Below, one piece after another: positions 36,526 through 44,901 of a stretch of 64,000 nucleotides of DNA. The stretch's first letter is position 1; each line of letters opens with the position of its first letter. The position numbers and the translations under genes are program-made. A model generated the notes under the pieces. The model saw only the letters and a list, made by a program, of their open reading frames with translations, made no database searches and was not told where the DNA came from. Origin of the DNA: Streptomyces griseocarneus (GTDB lineage Bacteria; Actinomycetota; Actinomycetes; Streptomycetales; Streptomycetaceae); assembly GCA_003674045.1 (NCBI GenBank), contig PENC01000007.1, positions 124,001-188,000 of the forward strand, written 5' to 3'.

Positions 36526-37992
36526 TCACTGTTCGGCGTCGGCTTCCGGGCGGTCCTGCGAAGCGGTGGCAGCTGCCTGAGCGGCCGCGCTTCCGGGGCG
36601 CTTGCGCGCCACCCAGCCCTCGATGTTCCGCTGCTGGCCTCGGGCGACGGCCAGCGAACCCGGGGGCACATCCTTGGTGATGACCGAGCCGGCGGCGGTG
36701 TAGGCGCCGTCCCCGATCGTGACCGGCGCCACGAACATATTGTCCGAGCCGGTCCGGCAGTGCGAGCCGATCGTGGTGTGGTGCTTGTTCACACCGTCGT
36801 AGTTCACGAAGACGCTCGCGGCGCCGATGTTCGTGTACTCGCCGATCGTGGCGTCGCCGACGTAGGAGAGGTGCGGCACCTTGGTGCCCTCACCGATCAC
36901 CGCGTTCTTCATCTCGACGTACGCGCCCGCCTTGGACTTCGTGCCCAGGGCGGTGCCGGGCCGCAGATAGGCGAACGGGCCGACGGTGGCCCCCTCGCCG
37001 ATCCGGGCGCCGTCGGAGACGGTGTTGTCCACCCGCGCGCCCGCGCCGACGGTGGTGTCCTTCAGCCGCGAGTTCGGGCCGACCTCGGCGCCGGTGGCCA
37101 GGTGGGTCGCGCCCAGCAGCTGGGTGCCCGGGTGCACGGTCACGTCGCGCTCGAAGGTCACGGTCACATCGACCAGCGTGCTCGCCGGGTCCACGACCGT
37201 GACGCCGTCCATCATCGCGGCGTGCAGCAGGCGCTCGTTGAGCAGCTTGCGGGCCTCGGCGAGCTGGACGCGGTTGTTGATGCCGAGGATCTCGCGGTGG
37301 TCGCCCGCGACGGCGGCGCCCACCCGGTGCCCGGCCTCGCGCAGGATGCCCAGGACGTCGGTCAGGTATTCCTCGCCCTGGCTGTTGTCCGTACGGACCT
37401 TGCCGAGGGCGTCGGTGAGCAGCTGCGCGTCGAACGCGAACACCCCGGAGTTGATCTCCCGGATGGCACGCTGCTCCTCGGTGGCGTCCTTGTGCTCGAC
37501 GATCGCGGTGACGGCGCCGGTCGCGGTGTCGCGCACGATGCGGCCGTAGCCGGTGGAGTCGGGCACCTCGGCCGTGAGCACCGTCACGGCGTTGCCGTCG
37601 GCGGAGTGGGTGCCGGCGAGGCGCGTCAGGGTCTCACCGGTCAGCAGCGGGGTGTCGCCGCAGACGACCACCACGGTGCCGTCGAGGGTGATGCCGCTGT
37701 TCGACAGCTCCTCCAGGCCCATGCGGACGGCGTGGCCGGTGCCGTTCTGCTCGTACTGTACGGCGGTACGGACGGCCGGGTCGATCTCCGCCAGGTGCGC
37801 CGAGACCTTCTCGCGCTCGTGCCCGACGATCACGACGAGGTGCTCGGGGTCCAGCTCGCGGGAGGCGGCGACGACGTGTCCGACGAGGGAGCGCCCGCAG
37901 AGGGCGTGCAGGACCTTGGGGGTCGCCGACTTCATGCGGGTGCCCTCACCCGCTGCGAGGACGACGACGGCTGCCGGGCGGTTGGCGCTCAC
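36526..37992 (-). CDS. glmU: Bifunctional UDP-N-acetylglucosamine pyrophosphorylase / glucosamine-1-phosphate acetyltransferase
   Basis: The 488-residue enzyme carries out the last two steps to UDP-GlcNAc for peptidoglycan. The N-terminal pyrophosphorylase begins VVVLAAGEGTRMKSATPKVLH (GxGTRM-K motif, residues 9-22). The C-terminal half (about 255-455) is a left-handed beta helix with hexapeptide repeats such as IGEGATVGPFAYLRPG, ending in a TAAGSVITKDVPPGSLAV block. A ~30-residue Ala/Gln-rich tail follows. GTG 37992 has AAGGG upstream. tRNA-Gln lies just upstream on the same strand. Confidence 0.96.
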   Translation of the reverse strand: MSANRPAAVVVLAAGEGTRMKSATPKVLHALCGRSLVGHVVAASRELDPEHLVVIVGHEREKVSAHLAEIDPAVRTAVQYEQNGTGHAVRMGLEELSNSGITLDGTVVVVCGDTPLLTGETLTRLAGTHSADGNAVTVLTAEVPDSTGYGRIVRDTATGAVTAIVEHKDATEEQRAIREINSGVFAFDAQLLTDALGKVRTDNSQGEEYLTDVLGILREAGHRVGAAVAGDHREILGINNRVQLAEARKLLNERLLHAAMMDGVTVVDPASTLVDVTVTFERDVTVHPGTQLLGATHLATGAEVGPNSRLKDTTVGAGARVDNTVSDGARIGEGATVGPFAYLRPGTALGTKSKAGAYVEMKNAVIGEGTKVPHLSYVGDATIGEYTNIGAASVFVNYDGVNKHHTTIGSHCRTGSDNMFVAPVTIGDGAYTAAGSVITKDVPPGSLAVARGQQRNIEGWVARKRPGSAAAQAAATASQDRPEADAEQ

Positions 37993-38108
37993 GGGTGTGC
38001 CCTTCGGCTTCGAGTGGTGGACATCCGAAGGATACCGGTGCGTTTTAAGACCGAAACGCGCGCGGGTCCCGACCTGGTGGCCGGGACCCGGATCATTCGA
38101 ACTTTCAG

Positions 38109-38180
38109 CTCCCCTGCCAGGACTCGAACCCGGAAAGACGGCACCAAAAGCCGCAGTGTTGCCAATTACACCACAGGGGA
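38109..38180 (-). tRNA. tRNA-Gln (anticodon TTG)
   Basis: Read on the minus strand, the 72-nt gene starts TCCCCTGTGG and ends CAGGGGAG. The acceptor stem (TCCCCTG/CAGGGGA), D arm (GTGT/ACAC), anticodon arm (GCGGC-TTTTGGT-GCCGT) and T arm (CCGGG-TTCGAGT-CCTGG) all pair. The loop puts TTG at the anticodon, reading CAA (Gln). CCA is not encoded. It sits upstream of glmU. Confidence 0.95.
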
Positions 38181-38376
38181 TGGTAAAGCGGGTCGAACCG
38201 GACATCTCGTCAGGCTGATCGCTTGGCTCCCCACACTATGCCGCACCACCGGCCTCCGACGCGACGGTATGGGCCGGGACGGGCCGGGGATACCGGCCCC
38301 GGCCGGGTCCGCCCGGAAACGCTCCGCTGCCGCAGGCACGGGAAAACCTGTGGCGGGCGCCCGTAGTCTGGGTGGT

Positions 38377-39729
38377 ATGACCACAACGGGGGCAATCGCG
38401 GAGGCGGGCGCGCGGGGCGCGCCCGCGGGGCCGTGGTGGTGGGGTCGGCGCAGGAGCATGGTGCTGGACGTGGTGCTGGCCCTGCTGTCGGCATTGGAGT
38501 GCTCGGCGGAGGGGACCTCCTTCGCGCACGACGCGGGGCTGCCGGAGGTCGTCGGCGTGCTCCTGGGCATGGTGGCGGGCGCCACACTGCTGCTGCGGCG
38601 GCGCTGGCCGATAGCCGTGGTGCTGGTGTCGGTCGCGATCACGCCGGCCGAGATGGGCATCATGCTCACCGTCGTCGGCCTCTACACGATGGCCGCGTCC
38701 GAAGTGCCGCGCAGGCTGACGGTCGTGCTGGCCGGAGTGTCCGTCCTGGGCACGTTCGTCGTGACGTTCGTGCGCTTCCAGCAGAGCATGACGGAGGGCA
38801 ACTACCAGCCCGGCGCCGTCGCGGGTGCGGTCTTCTCGGCGCTGATGGCGCTGGGTGTCACCGCGCCGCCGGTGCTGATGGGCCTGTACGTCGGCGCGCG
38901 TCGCCGCCTCGTCGAGAGCCTGCGGGAGCGGGCCGACGGCCTGGAGCGCGAGCTGTCGCTGCTCGCCGAGCGCGCCGAGGAGCGCGCCGACTGGGCGCGC
39001 AACGAGGAGCGCACGCGCATCGCGCGCGAGATGCACGACGTGGTGGCGCACCGGGTGTCGCTCATGGTCGTGCACGCGGCCGCCCTCCAGGCGGTGGCGC
39101 TCAAGGACCCGGAGAAGGCCGCGAAGAACGCCGCCCTCGTCGGTGACATGGGCCGCCAGGCCCTGACCGAGCTCCGCGAGATGCTCGGCGTGCTGCGCAC
39201 GTCCTCCGAGGGCAAGGGCCCGGCGGCCGCGCAGCGGCTGGCGGAGGTGGCCGCGGCGGCATCCGCCCGGGTCTCGGAGAAGTCGGCCGCGCCCGTCGTC
39301 TCCGTCGTGGAGGGCGACGGTCCGCGCCTGGGCGGCCTGGAGGACCTGGTCGGGCAGTCGAGAGCCGCGGGCATGGCCGTGGAGCTGCGTGTCGAGGGCG
39401 AGGAGCGCTCGTACGGGTCCGGGGTGGAGAGCACGGCGTACCGCGTGGTGCAGGAGGCCCTGACCAACGTGCACAAGCACGCGCCCGGCGCCAGGGCGGT
39501 CGTCCGCCTGGCGCACCGCGACGGCGAGGTCGCCCTCCAGGTCGAGAACGGCCCGTCGCACAGCGGGGCGGACGAGGGGCCGTGCCTGCCGAGCGGGGGG
39601 AACGGGCTGGTCGGCATGCGGGAGCGCGTGTCCGCGCTGGGGGGTGTGTTCGTGGCCGGTGCGACGGATGCGGGCGGGTTCCGTGTCTCGGCGGTCATCC
39701 CCTCCGGGGAGGGTCAGGTAGCCGCGTAG
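38377..39729 (+). CDS. Sensor histidine kinase (HisKA_3 type) without an adjacent regulator
   Basis: The 450-residue membrane protein has about five helices in residues 25-180, a short coiled coil, a HisKA_3 dimerisation domain (ERTRIAREMHDVVAHRVSLM, phospho-accepting His at about residue 220) and a HATPase domain (VVQEALTNVHKHAPG N-box near residue 365, GNGLVGMRERVSALGG G-box near residue 410). It should sense a membrane or extracellular signal and phosphorylate a NarL/LuxR-type regulator. No regulator gene adjoins; the nearest one with an intact receiver here is at 26979. ATG 38377. Confidence 0.9.
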   Translation: MTTTGAIAEAGARGAPAGPWWWGRRRSMVLDVVLALLSALECSAEGTSFAHDAGLPEVVGVLLGMVAGATLLLRRRWPIAVVLVSVAITPAEMGIMLTVVGLYTMAASEVPRRLTVVLAGVSVLGTFVVTFVRFQQSMTEGNYQPGAVAGAVFSALMALGVTAPPVLMGLYVGARRRLVESLRERADGLERELSLLAERAEERADWARNEERTRIAREMHDVVAHRVSLMVVHAAALQAVALKDPEKAAKNAALVGDMGRQALTELREMLGVLRTSSEGKGPAAAQRLAEVAAAASARVSEKSAAPVVSVVEGDGPRLGGLEDLVGQSRAAGMAVELRVEGEERSYGSGVESTAYRVVQEALTNVHKHAPGARAVVRLAHRDGEVALQVENGPSHSGADEGPCLPSGGNGLVGMRERVSALGGVFVAGATDAGGFRVSAVIPSGEGQVAA

Positions 39730-39774
39730 AAGTCGACCGGATCGGGCCCCTGGGTTGGCTGGATCGTCACGGTG

Positions 39775-39915
39775 CGACGTGGTCGCCCACCGGGTTGCCA
39801 CCCGGGCCCGGTGTGCGGCTGCGGGTTGTCTTCGGCTGGTCGCGCAGTTCCCCGCGCCCCTGACGGGGCGCGCCCCGCCCCGGCCTGTCACCTCCCGGGG
39901 GCGCAGCCCCCGGTC
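39775..39915 (-). repeat. Short intergenic palindrome unit
   Basis: It lies between the histidine kinase and the convergent SUKH-3 gene. It has the TGCGGCTGCGGGTTGTCTTC block also seen at 45861-45880, the GGTCGCGCAGTTCCCCGCGC core with a CCCCTGACGGGG hairpin, then a CCCGGGGGC-GCA-GCCCCCGG hairpin at its right end. The last hairpin could terminate either gene. Confidence 0.75.
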
Positions 39916-40420
39916 AGGGACGCGGCCCCGCGGACAGACGTGACGGGCGCGTCCCCGTCACCAGGGTGCCGATCGCGTGGTCGATGTCGGAGCCGAGGTA
40001 CCAGTCGCCCGTGTGGTCGAGGCTGTAGACGCGGCCGTGCGCGTCGATCGCCAGGAGTGCCTGGCTGTCGGCCTCCTGTCCCAGGGGGCAGACGTCGGCG
40101 CCGAGCGCGCGCCCGAGGTCGGAGACCGTGCGGGCGAGGTGCAGCCCGTGCAGGGGATCGATCTGGAACGGGGTGGGCGCGATGTGGCGTCCCGGTCCCG
40201 ACGCGGCGATGCGCAGGCCGCCGAACTCCGCCCACGCCTCGACGGCGGCGGGGAAGACGGTGTGGCGGTGCCCGGCGGGGGAGGTGTGGGCGCGCAGGGC
40301 GTCGGCCCAGTTCTCGGCGGCCTTGATGTCCCAGCGGCCGGGCTGCCAGCCCGCCTCGCGGAGGGCGGCGTCGACGGCGACGGGGAAGCGGGTGGCGGCG
40401 GTGCGGTCGAAGGCGCGCAT
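39914..40420 (-). CDS. SUKH-3-family immunity-like protein
   Basis: A 168-residue soluble protein. The order of an N-terminal helix (RFPVAVDAALREAGWQPGRW), a VFPAAVEAWAEFGGLRI block, an F-x-I-D-P-x-H-G segment and a C-terminal LLAIDAHGRVYSLDHTGDWYLG strand set is the SUKH-3 pattern. SUKH proteins neutralise nuclease and deaminase toxins in contact-dependent systems. It starts 3 bases after the deaminase stop, so they are one operon and probably a cognate pair. No signal peptide. Confidence 0.8.
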   Translation of the reverse strand: MRAFDRTAATRFPVAVDAALREAGWQPGRWDIKAAENWADALRAHTSPAGHRHTVFPAAVEAWAEFGGLRIAASGPGRHIAPTPFQIDPLHGLHLARTVSDLGRALGADVCPLGQEADSQALLAIDAHGRVYSLDHTGDWYLGSDIDHAIGTLVTGTRPSRLSAGPRP

Positions 40421-40423
40421 GGG

Positions 40424-40987
40424 TCAGCCCTTGCCGTTGGTCGGGGTGGCGGGGTCGACGGTCCGTACGCCGAAGTGGCCGAGGAGGGCCGTACAGGAGC
40501 GGCAGGGGGGCGCATAGCCGCCGTGCCGGGGGTCGCCCTCCTCGCGGATGTGCCGGGCGGTGAGCTTGGCGTGCTTGAGGGCGCGCTTCGCCTCGCCGTG
40601 GGTGAGCGGTTTGCGGGAGGCACGTTTGCTCCGGCCCGCCTCGAACGCGGTGAGCCAGCGGGTCAGCAGCACCGCTTCCGGGCAGCGCCCGGTGAAGCGC
40701 TCACGGCGGTCGCTGGTGAGCGTGTCGAGGAAGTCCTGGACGAGCGGGTGGAGCGTCGGCGGCTGGTCGGACTTGCCCGCCGTGCAGGTCAGGGTCTCGC
40801 CGCGGACGGACAGCGCGGCCGCGACGGCGGGCAGGATGCCGTCGCGGCGGTGCAGCAGCGCGGGCGGCCGCTCGGCGTCCTCGGTGGCGCTCCAGGTGAG
40901 CCGGGGGTCGCCGGGGGCGGCGGTGGCGCCGGTGGTGCTCTCGTTCACGTTCACATTCACGGGCTGGCGGTCCTGTGTCGTGTGCAA
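40424..40987 (-). CDS. YwqJ-like deaminase-fold protein
   Basis: A 187-residue protein with the YwqJ deaminase plan: GILPAVAAALSVRGE strands, the active-site C-P-E motif in FTGRCPEAVLLTRWL, and the zinc CxxC in APPCRSCTALLGHFGV near the C-terminus. Deaminases of this group are known mainly as toxin tips of polymorphic toxins. Here the domain stands alone with a ~50-residue disordered N-terminus and no secretion signal. The start is uncertain: TTG 40987 has GGGAGGGAAG upstream; in-frame GTG codons lie nearby. The SUKH-3 gene follows after 3 bases. Confidence 0.75.
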   Translation of the reverse strand: MHTTQDRQPVNVNVNESTTGATAAPGDPRLTWSATEDAERPPALLHRRDGILPAVAAALSVRGETLTCTAGKSDQPPTLHPLVQDFLDTLTSDRRERFTGRCPEAVLLTRWLTAFEAGRSKRASRKPLTHGEAKRALKHAKLTARHIREEGDPRHGGYAPPCRSCTALLGHFGVRTVDPATPTNGKG

Positions 40988-41374
40988 TGTGGTTCTTCCC
41001 TCCCGTGCAATCCCCCTGTTGCGGGGATCAGCCTGCCAAATGGGATGGCGGCTGCGGAAGTCAGGTCGGCCTTGGGGGAGTGCCGCGCGGCGGCGGCCGG
41101 TCACATGATCGTTCCGGTGCGGGCCGGTGCGGGCCGGTGTGAAGACCGGGGTTCGGTCACAGCTGCGAACGCGGTCGGGCGCGGCCCCCGGGTCCGGCGG
41201 GGAGGGCCGCTCCTTGCGGCAGCGCATAGGCTGTGCCGTACGGGGTGTTCTCGGCCATGGGGACACCGCCCGGCCGGGCCGCCCCGTGGCGCGGCCGGTG
41301 GCCCGCGGCGTCCAGCACATACAAAAGGACACAGACGGGCCGTCAGGGGACGAAGGCAGCAGGGGGCATCCGCC
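40988..41374. promoter_or_regulatory. Divergent promoter region of the toxin/immunity-domain locus
   Basis: This 387-bp region separates the minus-strand deaminase/SUKH-3 pair from the plus-strand WHH/SMI1 gene. It has no convincing gene. Promoters for both arms must lie here. An AT-richer patch lies near 41030-41050 and a CATAGGCT element at 41225-41232 could be a plus-strand -10, but no clear -35 is seen. Confidence 0.4.
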
Positions 41375-42352
41375 ATGACGACAGGTCGGCTCGGGCAGCA
41401 CGCCGCGCCACCGAACACGGCCTACGCCGGGCAGGTCGTGCACTTCCCGGACCCGGTCCGGGCCGCCCGTCACCCCAAGGGTGTGCGGGTCGACGAGGAC
41501 GGCTTCCCGGACTTCTCGCCGTACGCGCGGGCCGCCGCCGAGATCGCCGAGCCCCCGGAGGGCTTCGGGGTCGACGAGCTGCGGCTGACGGACTACGTGT
41601 CGGCGAACGCCGCCCAGCACGCGGCCGGGCACGAGCTGTGGGCCAGCCTGCCCGCCGTCGCCACCCCGCACGGCTGGACGTGGCACCACGTGGCGGGCAC
41701 CCGCCGCCTGGAGCTGGTCCCGGCCGAGGTCAAGGCGCTGCTGCGGCACCACGCCGGGCTGTCGACGGCCGCCGTCGACCAGGAGAAGCGCGGCACCCGC
41801 CCCCTCCAGGAGACCCGCCCCGTGCACTTCGCGCTGCCGCAGCGGGACGTCGCGGTGACGGAGGAGCAGATCCAGGGTGTCGAGGAGGACCTCGGCTACC
41901 GTCTGCCCGGCGCGTACCGGGACTTCCTCAAGGCCGCGGGCGGCTGTGCGCCGGTCGGCGCCGCGCTGGACGCGGAGCTGGGCCTGCTGGTCGACCAGCC
42001 GTTCTTCACGGTGCGCGACGAGGCCGCCGTCAACGACCTGGTCTATGTGAACAAGTGCCTGCGCGACCACTTCACCAAGGACTACCTGGGCGTCGCCTTC
42101 GTCCAGGGCGGCGTCCTCGCGGTGAAGGTGAAGGGCGAGGGGCGCGGCACGGTGTGGTTCTGCCCGTACGACGACGCCCGCGACCGTGACGGCTGGACGG
42201 TGCAGGAGCGGGTGGAGCGGCTGCTGCTGCCCTGTGGCGACGACTTCGACGTGTTTCTCTCCCGGCTGGCCGGCGGCCCGCCGGAGCTGGAGACCGTCGC
42301 GAACCTGATGGTCGACGGTGGCTTCGCGTACGCCGTCCCGGTGGAGGGGTGA
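41375..42352 (+). CDS. WHH-nuclease / SMI1-KNR4 (SUKH-1) fusion protein
   Basis: A 325-residue protein with two halves. Residues about 25-125 match the WHH branch of HNH/endonuclease VII toxins: GWTWHHVAGTRRLELVPAEV with W103-H104-H105, then RHHAGLST. Residues about 160-315 are an SMI1/KNR4 (SUKH-1) domain: VTEEQIQGVEEDLGYRLPGA, YRDFLKAAGG and ending RLLLPCGDDFDVFLSRL. SUKH-1 domains usually neutralise such nucleases, so toxin-like and immunity-like parts share one chain. ATG 41375 follows AGGGGGC. It is followed after 7 bases by the 809-aa gene. Confidence 0.8.
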   Translation: MTTGRLGQHAAPPNTAYAGQVVHFPDPVRAARHPKGVRVDEDGFPDFSPYARAAAEIAEPPEGFGVDELRLTDYVSANAAQHAAGHELWASLPAVATPHGWTWHHVAGTRRLELVPAEVKALLRHHAGLSTAAVDQEKRGTRPLQETRPVHFALPQRDVAVTEEQIQGVEEDLGYRLPGAYRDFLKAAGGCAPVGAALDAELGLLVDQPFFTVRDEAAVNDLVYVNKCLRDHFTKDYLGVAFVQGGVLAVKVKGEGRGTVWFCPYDDARDRDGWTVQERVERLLLPCGDDFDVFLSRLAGGPPELETVANLMVDGGFAYAVPVEG

Positions 42353-42359
42353 GCGCGGG

Positions 42360-44789
42360 ATGGTGACGTTCGCGCAGGCGCAGGAGCGCGGCGAGCGCTG
42401 GGCCAACGGCGACGTGCCGGCGTACCAGCACCGTGAGGTGCGGGTCCGCGAGTTCGACCTGGGCTTCGTGGTCTGGGCCGAGGACCGCGAGGGCGGCCCG
42501 TCCTCGGACGGCGGCCGGGCCCGTCTGGTCGTCGCCCGGGACAGCGGCGAGACCACGCTGTGGCCGGGCCTGCCGGTGGGCGAGGTGATCCGCCGGTACG
42601 AGGAGGAGTACGGGACGGTGGAGGAGCCGCAGCCGGCGCCGTCGGACGCGCCGCCGAAGAGGCTGGACCTGGAGGCGACGTCGTTCCTGCTGAGCCCGCC
42701 GCAGTGGCTCCAGGACGCGGCGGACGCGATGGGCATCCCGGACCGTCGGCCGGAGTCGAAGGTGGAGAAGGCCGAGGAGAAGAAGCCGGAGGAGCCCGCG
42801 AAGCCTGCCGATGACGGCGAAGGGTCTGCTTCCGCGCCGAAGCCGTCCGCTGACGCCGGTTCATCTTCGGTGTCCTCCGAGGGCCGGGGTGCCGCCTATG
42901 CCGCGGGTGCCTCCGCCGAGGCGTCCCGGTGGCCCGAGGCGTCCGGCGGCGCGTCCGCCGAGGCCGGTGTCTCCTCCTCCTGGCCGGACAGCGACGTGTC
43001 CGCCACGCCGTGGGCGGGTGCCGACGTGACCGCCGACGCGGACGACGAGGACCGCTCCGTCGGTCTGCCCGCGACCGTGCTCGCACCGGCCCTCTCGGGT
43101 TCGGACGAGGACGACCGCCCGGTGCCGGGTGTCGAGCCCGAGGCGAAGACGGCCCTGATGTCCGCGGGCAGCGCGCTGCCGCGCACGGCCGTCGCGAGCT
43201 CCATCGACGAACTGGAGGGCGCGGCACCGCCCGCGCCGCAGGGCGCGCCGGTCCCGCCGCCGCAGGCTCCTGCCGCGCCGCCGCCCCCGCCCGCGGCTCC
43301 GGGACGGCCCGGTGCCGCGCCCGTACCCCCGCCCGGCCCGGCTCCGCAGGCTCCGGCCGCGCCGAAGGCGGGTCCAGGCGTGCCGCCGCCTCCCGGTGTG
43401 CCCGGCGCTCCCGTACCGCCGCCCGCCGCTCCCGGTCAGCCCCCGCAGGGCCCCGGTGCCGCGTACGCCGCGACGATGCTGGCCGACCCCAACAGCACGC
43501 CGGGTGCTCCCGTGCCGCCGCCTCCGGGTGCGCCGGGTCAGCCTCCGCAGGTGCCCGGTGGGGCTCACCATGCCGCGACGATGCTGGCCGAGCCCGGTCC
43601 GTCCGGTGCGCCGGGCGCGCCCGTGCCTCCGCCCGCGGCTCCCGGCCGTCCCGGCGCGGGTGCTCCCGTGCCGCCGCCCGCCGCTCCCGGCCAGCCGCCG
43701 CAGGCGCCCGGTGGTGTGCACCACGCCGCCACCATGCTCGCGAACGGCCCCGGCGCCCCTGCTGCTCCCGCCGCCCCGCAGGGCTACGGCTACCCCCAGC
43801 CTCCGGCCGGTGTGCCTCTCGTCGGGCCCGGCTACATGGCCGTACTGCGCTACCGCGCGCACGACGGGTCCGAGCAGCAGCTCATCCGGCGCAGCGCGCC
43901 CGGGCTGCCGCACCCCGAGTGGCAGATCCTGCACGAGCTGCGCGCGATGAACGTGCCGCCGCAGCAGGTGCTGGAGCTGCACACGGAGCTGGAGTCCTGC
44001 GATCTGCCGGGCGGTTACTGCGCCCGTATGGTGCGCGAGACCTGGCCGCAGGTGCGTATCAGCCACACGGCCGCGTACGGCCGGGAGCACGCGTCCCGGC
44101 AGCAGGGCATGCGGCATCTGATTGAGCATCAGGGTGAGCTGCACCAGGTCGCCGACGGTCCGGCGCGGCCCGCCCCGGTGCGGGCGCCGCTGTCGCAGCC
44201 GCAGCAGCTACCGCCGGTCGGCCCGGATGTGACGGGGCGTGAGCTGGCGGAGTCGTTCGGCCCGCAGGGCGTGTTCCGGTTCGAGCAGCGCGCGGTGTCG
44301 CGGCAGGGCGTCCCGGACGTCGTGGCGCAGACGCTCGTGTGGGCCGGACTGCCCATGGACATGGGCCCGTTCTTCTGGGGCCAGACCCAGCCGGGCCGCC
44401 CGGTGCCGACGCTCGCGGAGCTCGCGGCGGAGCGCGGGGTGCGTCCGGCGCCGGACGCGGGCTCGTACCTTGTGATGGGCAGCGACTACGGCCGACAGCT
44501 GTGTGTGCAGTACGGCACCGCGCACATCGTGGCCGTACCTCTGGAGGCGGGCCCGGACGGGGGTTCCGTGCCACCGCAGTTCGTCAACACGAGCCTCCCC
44601 CAGTTCGTACGCTCTTTGGCGTTGCTCGGGAAGATGTGGCGCTGGCGCTACGGTCTGACGCCGGAGCAGGCCGGGCGCTGGACCGTGGACTTTCAGGAGC
44701 AGTTGGCGGCCCTGGATCCCGCGGCGGTGTCTTCCCCCGAGAACTGGTGGGCCGTATTGGTGGAGCAGATGTGGGACGGTCTCTTCTAG
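42360..44789 (+). CDS. 809-aa protein: N-terminal Imm35-like domain, Pro-rich linker, deaminase-like domain, SUKH-4-like domain
   Basis: Residues 1-85 (FAQAQERGERW, RLVVARDSGETTLWPGLP, IRRYEEEYG) resemble YrhB/Imm35 immunity domains. Residues about 85-300 are acidic/Ser-rich, 300-490 proline-rich with three AATMLA repeats. Residues about 491-600 look like a nucleic-acid deaminase (HPEWQILHELRAM, an H541-T-E543 motif, Cys547 and Cys554 as zinc ligands). Residues about 635-805 match SUKH-4 (PMDMGPFFW, LAALDPAAVSSPENWWAVLV). No signal peptide or membrane helix. ATG 42360 follows GGAGGGG. Family names are from memory of motifs; the N-terminal call is the weakest. Confidence 0.7.
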   Translation: MVTFAQAQERGERWANGDVPAYQHREVRVREFDLGFVVWAEDREGGPSSDGGRARLVVARDSGETTLWPGLPVGEVIRRYEEEYGTVEEPQPAPSDAPPKRLDLEATSFLLSPPQWLQDAADAMGIPDRRPESKVEKAEEKKPEEPAKPADDGEGSASAPKPSADAGSSSVSSEGRGAAYAAGASAEASRWPEASGGASAEAGVSSSWPDSDVSATPWAGADVTADADDEDRSVGLPATVLAPALSGSDEDDRPVPGVEPEAKTALMSAGSALPRTAVASSIDELEGAAPPAPQGAPVPPPQAPAAPPPPPAAPGRPGAAPVPPPGPAPQAPAAPKAGPGVPPPPGVPGAPVPPPAAPGQPPQGPGAAYAATMLADPNSTPGAPVPPPPGAPGQPPQVPGGAHHAATMLAEPGPSGAPGAPVPPPAAPGRPGAGAPVPPPAAPGQPPQAPGGVHHAATMLANGPGAPAAPAAPQGYGYPQPPAGVPLVGPGYMAVLRYRAHDGSEQQLIRRSAPGLPHPEWQILHELRAMNVPPQQVLELHTELESCDLPGGYCARMVRETWPQVRISHTAAYGREHASRQQGMRHLIEHQGELHQVADGPARPAPVRAPLSQPQQLPPVGPDVTGRELAESFGPQGVFRFEQRAVSRQGVPDVVAQTLVWAGLPMDMGPFFWGQTQPGRPVPTLAELAAERGVRPAPDAGSYLVMGSDYGRQLCVQYGTAHIVAVPLEAGPDGGSVPPQFVNTSLPQFVRSLALLGKMWRWRYGLTPEQAGRWTVDFQEQLAALDPAAVSSPENWWAVLVEQMWDGLF

Positions 44790-44901
44790 GGGCCGGCCGA
44801 CGTGTCGGTCTCCGGCGCAGTGCGTCGTCCAGGAATGATGTGCGGGGGACCGCATCGCATGACCGGCCGTCCGGCTGTCCGGGAAACGAGGGGCTTCGAG
44901 G

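Noticed and set aside
36319..38376. Extension of the histidine kinase upstream across glmU
   Set aside because: It would cross tRNA-Gln and glmU on the other strand; the kinase starts normally at 38377.
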